Below the pieces are notes generated by a model that was given only the letters and a program-made list of their open reading frames with translations, searched no databases and had not been told where the DNA came from. A program made the translations under genes and the position numbers. Positions 58,791 to 64,000 of a stretch of 64,000 nt of DNA are shown piece by piece; position 1 is the first letter of the stretch, and each line of letters begins with the position of its first letter. Source of the DNA: Limnanthes douglasii subsp. nivea (taxonomy: Eukaryota; Streptophyta; Magnoliopsida; Brassicales; Limnanthaceae); contig JAUPFV010000003.1 in NCBI GenBank assembly GCA_036936605.1, positions 149,080,997 to 149,144,996 on the forward strand. Direction: 5' to 3'.

Positions 58791-59984
58791 GATAAAAGAA
58801 TAAGTAGTAAAACACATAAAATACATCATCGTTTGTGTCTTTTAAAAGGAACAAAATTTTCTTCTTCATCACAAACCTCAACTTATGTTACCAATGAAGC
58901 AGTAGCAATGGACAATTCAAAAGTAGTTCCGGAAAATCCGGACGTTGATTTCATCAAAACACGTGTCTTTGATGAGAAAACTTTACCTTTGTTATTAGTA
59001 GGTGACTACTTTTTAATCTTTAAAAAAACAGATGCAAAATTCACCAGAACACTTCCGTTATGCCAAATCTTGGCTTCTACAAAATGGTCAGCCACAATTA
59101 TAGAAGCACGAGAATATGAAAATTCTCTTGTATCTTCGATCATCCTCCCATTTTTAGACTGAAATATCAGTTCATCAAAATAGAAATCTGCAACAAAAGC
59201 TGAAATAAAAAATAATAATAAAGAGAAATGCGATAAACAAAAAAATTATGATTTTCAGAAAGTTATACTTACGATTGACATTCCAGCAAAGGTTGACAAA
59301 GGCACAATTACTCTTAACTTTAGTGGCCCAGTTTCCACACACGTAAACAAAGCTATTCTTTCAATATTTTGTAATTTTAGGAAATTCAGTAACTACCTGA
59401 GAAAATGAGAATACACATATCTGTAAGAACGAATTCTTTTTCCGACCTAAAAGCTTGATAATGAATAAAAAGTATTTAAAAAAATATCCAAAAACCTTTA
59501 TGTACAAGATAATCCTCCACAAAAGAAAAAGGAAAAACTAAGACGTTAATTGGCTTGGACAAAACTGACTCAAGTGGAAATAACTCAACAATGTTGTTAT
59601 CTAAAGGAAAACATAGCTCACAGCCTAGAGTATGGAAGAAGAACGTGAATAATGATGTTGCTTCGATTGATTCTTCATGTTTCCATCTAGATCTAGGTTC
59701 TTGATAGTAGAACGTGAAGAATGATGTTGTTGGTGACTCATATTTCTTCCATTTCCTAAATTAGAAGACTATGACCGTTCTTCGATTCACAAATAATTTT
59801 CATATGCAAATCTTCTCATCTGATGATTAAGAAGTATTTTGATAATACACCAGTGCACCTTATTTTGATATTGATTGACTCTCGATGAAAAAACATTCTG
59901 ATGATGGCTCAGGGATGATTCATTGCAGCAATATAAAAAGTAGATGCGTTCGAAAGAGAAGGAACGTTGACTTGAAAACCCCAA
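58791..59984 (-). pseudogene. Unrecognised spliced gene remnant (copy B)
   Basis: Same splice borders as in copy A: intron 59272 down to 59200 (73 bp, GTAAGT...TTTCAG), exon 59273-59396 before it and exon 59199-59006 after it ending in TAG. The exon text FDELIFQSKNGRMIEDTREF and HFVEAKIWHNGSVLVNF is conserved. 59787-59984 is the open upstream part. The plus frame 58782-59162 (126 codons) is the main alternative and cannot be excluded. Confidence 0.3.
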
Positions 59985-60379
59985 CCCTAATTTTTGGTGA
60001 TTTCACGTGTATTGATTGAAGAGAAAAAAAATTTATTTCCATCAAATTTTTATCAATTAATATTGATTCCATTCGAATTAATTTAAAAATTATTTTCCTA
60101 GTGAGTAAGACATTGGATATTTACCTATTAAATTAGATCATTACGGTAACCCTCTCAATTCCGACATTTAAATTAGGTTTAAATAATTTAAAACGTGATC
60201 CATTTTAGATCTCAGTAAAATTACACCACATTCTTAATAGTAATATATTAATTCAATAAAAAACTTAATTAAGCACTATTATTTAAAATTATTATATATT
60301 GTTATAAGAAACATTACACCGAATATCAAACGCATGCATATTTTCGTTTATTTTTATTTTTCTATTTAAATTTAAAAAT
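59985..60379. other. AT-rich end of segmental copy B
   Basis: No gene. Homology to copy A ends at 60379. Confidence 0.5.
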
Positions 60380-60725
60380 GGGAAAAGTACTCATAAATAC
60401 CTTTTTAAGTATCTAATCCCAAATAAGTACCCAAATATGAGTCCCTTAGTCTAGTAGTAAGAGGACTATATTTTTACCAAATTAGCCCTAATACTAGAAG
60501 AAAGAGAAAGTAGGTTACTATTTTTTTAATTTTTACTTTCCCCCCAAATCCCAAAAACTTTAAGATACCAAAAAGACAAAAAGACTTTAGGAGAAAGTTA
60601 GAGAAGAATTAGAACCCAAAAGAAGCCTGTAAACCAATCGTCTCGTTTTTTGCGAAGAACCTTCGGCGAGCGCGTGATTATAAACTCCGGCGAAGGTAGA
60701 AAAAGGGTGGTTCGAAACTATCGAC
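60380..60725 (+). promoter_or_regulatory. Upstream region and leader of the 60.7-kb gene
   Basis: Non-repetitive in this window. Starts with 'gggaaaagtactcataaata' and passes an AT-rich part with 'gactatattttta'. From 60600 on it is purine-rich and then rather CG-rich ('cttcggcgagcgcgtg'), looking like a leader. No clear TATA position. Confidence 0.35.
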
Positions 60726-60828
60726 ATGCATCGTATAACTTGTGTAGAACGGTTATCGTTTTTTCCTCGTCTGAAGCAAAAACCACCGGGGCACGGGAAG
60801 TTCGAACGGTGGACAAAGGACATTGAAG
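60726..60828 (+). CDS. Exon 1 of transposon-associated-type gene
   Basis: ATG at 60726, 34 codons plus one base: basic start MHRITCVERLSFFPRLKQKP, then KFERWTKDIE, ending GAAG|GTTAGT, a good donor. Joining to the acceptor at 61677 keeps the frame into SAMGKGTFYR. I choose this ATG because it is the only one in frame before the donor. Confidence 0.45.
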
Positions 60829-61677
60829 GTTAGTAGATTTTTCTTAATCGTGTTTTGTAGATTGCCTGTTTGATGATATCGATAAGAACTGTTTATTTGG
60901 GTTAACTGGTTTATTCATTCAGTAGTTTGGTTAGATTTCCCGGCCGGTGAGTGCAACTTTAGTTGTTTGCGAAGGTCGAAAAAGTAGTCAGAGATGGTTA
61001 ACTGTAAGCCGGTTACTGTCTCGCACGAGGTAGTGACCTGGGTGCAGTTGGAGTAGTTTTGCCTAGAAATGGTGTTGCGTCTCGCACGAGGTAGTGACCT
61101 GGGTGCGTCTCGCGTAGTTCGTGGTTCTATTTCGCGTTTGTTTTGTGAATACACTGTTAGGGCAGTAGGTGGTTTTCAAATGCAGAATGATGGAAATGGT
61201 TGATTGAGATACGCGTATTAAGTGTTAGTACGGGGTGCCACGTGACAAGACGCGTATGACGTTGCCATCGTAAAACCTATCTCGCGCCAGCCTTGTTAAT
61301 ATTTAGGTTGTGTTTAGTAGTGGGTTTCTGGTAAGTGGTTCTCGCGTACCTGTCACGCGACGTTCGGGAATCCGTCTCGAACTTACTAACTCGCGTAAGT
61401 ATAAGTAATGTATCACGAAAGGAAGTAGTTTAGTGAGAAGTGGGCATTTCAGCCTGCTAATAATACGCGCGTTGTGTATATAGTGTGTCGCTAGACATTG
61501 TATAAGTAGGCAGTACACTTGTCTTTCTTTTTAAATCGCGTGACGTTAAAGGAGTGACACGTGTTGTTATCCAATGGCTGATTGAAGTTTGGTTTATAAA
61601 GAGTTGTAGTAGGACATAGTTCTGGTAGGGGTTCAACATTGCTAAAATCTTACGCGTGTGTTTTTTTGTCCAAACAG
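60829..61677 (+). other. Intron 1, CGCG-rich
   Basis: 849 bp between GTTAGT and CCAAACAG. Contains twelve CGCG tetranucleotides, often as TCGCGT or ACGCGT, and a 27-bp perfect direct repeat (61019-61045 and 61080-61106, starting 'tctcgcacgagg'). Such CG content is found nowhere else in the window except the intron at 62676. Small frames on the minus strand here are incidental. Confidence 0.55.
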
Positions 61678-62112
61678 GCTCTGCTATGGGCAAAGGTACT
61701 TTTTATAGGTCTAGTCTGGTAAGCATATTGAATTTGCTGCAGAAAGACATAGTGACCGAGGAGCATATTGAGGCTACAAAGAACACGCCATTCTATACTT
61801 TGCTTAAAACTTTCTTCACGACAAGGAACGAAGCGGGTTGTAGAGGAGATTATAAAGAGATATTCTGTAAAGAATGGGTGTTTTAGAATAGGTTCGAAGC
61901 GGGTGAAGCTTACAACGAAGGATGTTAAAGCAATATTCGGTCTTAAACATGGAACAAAGGAAATACCTATGAACAGAGGCGGGGCTTTCACTGGAAGATT
62001 TGCAGATGGTGCGGAGAACGAGTCTCCACTGATGCAGAAATATTTCTTGCGTCCACGTGCTAAGAAAAGTGGACCGTCAAACCAAAAGGCTATTTCAAAT
62101 GCGATGATAAAT
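61678..62112 (+). pseudogene. Exon 2: N-terminal globular domain, frameshifted
   Basis: Codes MGKGTFYRSSLVSILNLLQK and IEATKNTPFYTLLKTFFTTR, then shifts frame at GGG 61835-61837 (one base too many) and continues VVEEIIKRYSV, CFRIGSKRVKLTTKDVKAIF GL and PMNRGG. 'F.IG.KRVKLT..DV..IFGL' is the signature of the domain found in many plant transposon-associated proteins that often carry a Ulp1 protease at the C-terminus. A donor is likely at AAAT|GTACG (62112). Confidence 0.5.
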
Positions 62113-62189
62113 GTACGAATAACATATAATTAGATCTAGTGATTTTTTTGCATATACAATTAAATAACTACTGTCTGTTCTGACACAAG

Positions 62190-62476
62190 AAGCAATAAAA
62201 ATAGATGCAATGGATGGTAGTGAGGAATCCGTAACCGACATTGCGAAGCTTTTGATACTATTCATTTGTTCTACCCTGTTCTACTCTGTGTCTGGAGATA
62301 TCATGGGATGGACGATGGTTTTCTACGTAGAAGACATGCTCAAAATTAATGATTATGATTGGTTGCGAGCAATTGTTGAGAAGCTAACGAAGTCTATGGT
62401 AAACCGTTTGGAGAAAGGGACACCCGATCACGTCATTGGCTGCGTAGCCGTGTTGTTGGTTTGTATCGAACAATTA
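62190..62476 (+). CDS. Exon 3: continuation of globular domain
   Basis: LTQEAIKIDAMDGSEESV, then DIAKLLILFICSTLFY, GWTMVFYVEDMLKINDYDW and KLTKSMVNRLEKGTPDH, VIGCVAVLL. The pattern 'hydrophobic helix - LED....YDW..A..E.L..S' fits the second half of the same plant domain. The end is either before GTTTGT at 62459 or before GTTTGT at 62477; I take the latter as it keeps VCIEQL. The acceptor is probably near 62190. Confidence 0.48.
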
Positions 62477-62530
62477 GTTTGTTATTTTGTTCTCTTATGA
62501 AAGTGATACGAGTGTGGATTTACTTTGCAG

Positions 62531-62675
62531 CCCTTCATAATGGATCACACCATGCTAGGGGAAGATTTGGTAAGGCCAAACATGATACCTAGGTGCTACA
62601 AATGGTGGGGGCTGGAATGTAAGGAGGTGACTATAGCGGTTTGTTAAAAGGGTGAGGAAGCTGGCAGATGAGGAG
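62531..62675 (+). pseudogene. Exon 4, frameshifted
   Basis: Follows TTTGCAG at 62524-62530: PFIMDHTMLGEDLVRPNM, RCYKWWGLECKEVTIA, then a frame change at GG 62638-62639 (one base too many) into FVKRVRKLADEE, ending GAGGAG|GTAAGT, an ideal donor. Confidence 0.48.
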
Positions 62676-63068
62676 GTAAGTTATGGCTATTTTTATATGT
62701 TTTTACTGTGTTTCGCGCCAAGTAGCACTAATCTATCGCGAGGTATGTATATTAGTTCGCTGTAATGCGCGCGAGATGCATTTAGGCAGCAAGTGTATCG
62801 CGTACAGCACGCACGCATTATGTTTTGGGATGGTTAAAAAACAGCACCTAATTATGAACTGCATGTGTCGCGTTAGAAGTTCTTGCGGAGGGGTCAAGTC
62901 ACATTGCATGCACAACTGACTCGCGTGACGATGGGCCGATGGTATGACTCGCCCGACATCAGTACTAAATAAACATACAAGTCGCGTCTTGTTGAAACTT
63001 CAGTCAAGTAATACGCGTCTTATACGTGCGTGTGCGCTATTGGTTGAAACGTTAATGTTACTTTGCAG
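62676..63068 (+). other. Intron 4, CGCG-rich
   Basis: 393 bp, GTAAGT to TTTGCAG. Nine CGCG tetranucleotides (for example 'gactcgcgtgacg', 'aatgcgcgcgag', 'atacgcgtctt'). The plus frame 62683-62919 lies wholly within this intron and is not taken as a gene. Confidence 0.55.
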
Positions 63069-63513
63069 GTGTTGGATGGAGAGCTAGAGCTGACGGAAGC
63101 TGAAGAACTGGAATTCGGGTCGGGGGAGGTTGGGGCAGGGCCTGTAAGCAAGTCAACAGGAAAAAGGAAAAAATCGGTGATCACTAGAGGAGGGAAGCGG
63201 GCCAAGTATTGTAGAGGAGGGTAAATAAATAAGATGGAGATTGGACAGGGATCTGGTACAGTTGATTACCATGGAGGGGATGAGGATTATGGGCAGCAGC
63301 TGCAGGGGTGGATGGATCATCAAAAAAATACACCCCAGAAAGAGGGCAGCTACTCGGACGAGGAGGATGAAAGTTTACAAGGCAAGCGCTTGTAATATTT
63401 TATTTAAGAAAATGGAGTCTGTTAAGAAGAGAACCGGTGTTAAATATAGATACTCCGTAGAAAACAAAAGGCTAAAGATTTCTCTTGCCCAAAAGAATAG
63501 ACAAGTAAGTCGT
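63069..63513 (+). pseudogene. Exon 5: acidic and basic linker, coil start
   Basis: VLDGELELTEAEELEFGSGE, then a basic STGKRKKSVITRGGKRAK (nuclear-signal-like) and a TAA at 63222. The same frame goes on MEIGQGSGTVDYHGGDEDYG, SYSDEEDESLQ; one extra G at about 63382 shifts it into ILFKKMESVKKRTG and KRLKISLAQKNRQ, ending at GTAAGT (63508). The stop and the shift break the gene unless they are sequence errors. Confidence 0.45.
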
Positions 63514-63582
63514 TCGATAGGTTTTAAATTGTAATATTGCATTTTCATTAATTTTCCTAATACTTGTTGAATTTCACCACAG

Positions 63583-64000
63583 ATTGAAAACTCCAAAGGG
63601 AGGTTGCTTTGTTGACTTCGAGGCTTCACGAACAAACTGTTAAAGGTGACGAAGAAGATGAAGAAACTGGTGTTAATGAAGCATTAAAGAAGGTTTGTGT
63701 GCTACCTTTCGGTTCGGTAGTAGAGGAGTCACCAGTGAAAGGGGTCGATGTATCGGTAACAGTGGATAAGGTTCTTAAAACCATTGTTTATGTCTCAAGA
63801 AAACACGGGTTCAAAAAGTTAGAAAAAGGAGAGAAAAAACTTGATAGAGACGAAGTAGTTGTAGAGGGTTCTACAGCTGATGACAGTGAAGAAGACACAC
63901 ATGAGGGGGTAGAAGATGGGGGTGAAACGGTTGAGGAGGATAATACATCTGGAGCTCCTGAAGGACCGAATGATGCTACTGAAACATCGGGGAGGGGTAA
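63583..64000 (+). pseudogene. Exon 6: coiled coil and acidic region, runs off the window
   Basis: After CACCACAG: one base is missing from the A run at 63587-63590, after which the frame LQREVALLTSRLHEQTV stays open to base 64000. A coiled coil continuing from KISLAQKNRQ fits that frame. Then ALKKVCVLPFGSVVEESPVK, KKLEKGEKKLDRDEVVVEG and a Glu/Asp/Gly-rich tail (DDSEEDTHEGVEDGG). In proteins of this type a Ulp1-like cysteine protease often follows; it would be outside the window. Confidence 0.45.

Larger units (their letters stand above)
25422..60379. repeat. Segmental duplication, copy B
   Basis: Direct repeat of 1-19119. The match begins at 25422 only because the window starts there in copy A; the true left border is not visible. 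The right border at 60379 is sharp: both copies share the run up to 'tttctatttaaatttaaaaat', then copy A continues AT-rich and copy B enters a gene promoter region. Copy B is the longer form and holds the 26811-33417 block, a SINE-containing 1.1-kb block and the three-unit copia array. Confidence 0.92.

Noticed and set aside
60829..61677. CpG island promoter
   Set aside because: Overall GC is not high; the excess is in CGCG words rather than in G+C, and it lies after the first exon.
62683..62919. 78-codon plus-strand frame
   Set aside because: Lies wholly inside the intron bordered by GTAAGT and TTTGCAG; no motif.

Overview
The window looks like nuclear DNA of a flowering plant. It is strongly AT-rich, almost entirely made of broken and nested transposable elements of plant type (Ty3/gypsy elements with antisense ORFs, Ty1/copia, Stowaway-like MITEs, a tRNA-like SINE), and has intron-bearing remnants with GT..AG borders. 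There are no bacterial operons, no CRISPR arrays and no rRNA or tRNA genes that I can see. I cannot name the species.

Large-scale layout. Two long direct copies fill most of the window. Copy A is 1-19119 (left end outside the window). Copy B is 25422-60379. Positions 1-1335 match 25422-26810, and 1336-19119 match 33418-60379. Copy A lacks a 6.6-kb piece present in B. Copy B carries three tandem copia units where A has one. Both copies end at the same base (19119 and 60379), which suggests a tandem duplication with a unit of about 41 kb.

Region by region. 1-3500 and 25422-35300: relics of Ty3/gypsy elements on the minus strand (integrase, RT, RNase H, gag). The best preserved is 21576-31270, with two LTRs, a primer-binding site, a purine-rich stretch, a GATAC target duplication and a plus-strand antisense ORF; this is the layout of the Tat/Retand group. 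It is inserted inside the antisense ORF of a related, older element (about 19530-35300). 4921-8860 and 36540-40500: two MITEs, a third decayed antisense-ORF-like gene, a hairpin, a 25-bp tandem repeat and a possible exon. 9545-10320 and 42280-43080: a degenerate repeat. 11495-16811 and 44064-58145: copia elements on the minus strand, one in A and three in B in a head-to-tail array with a period of 4471 bp. 17580-18730 and 58850-60000: an unrecognised gene remnant with a probable 73-bp intron.

60380-64000 is single-copy and different: a multi-exon plus-strand gene or pseudogene resembling the N-terminal domain, coiled coil and acidic region of plant transposon-associated proteins that often end in a Ulp1-type protease. 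The right edge cuts it. Its two larger introns are packed with CGCG motifs, and its reading frame is broken by single-base changes.

No retroelement here looks autonomous. The most informative signals are the recombination history (shared lesions in the copia array, a chimeric LTR, a deletion between nested elements), the antisense ORFs with TATA boxes and private tandem repeats, and the CGCG-dense introns.
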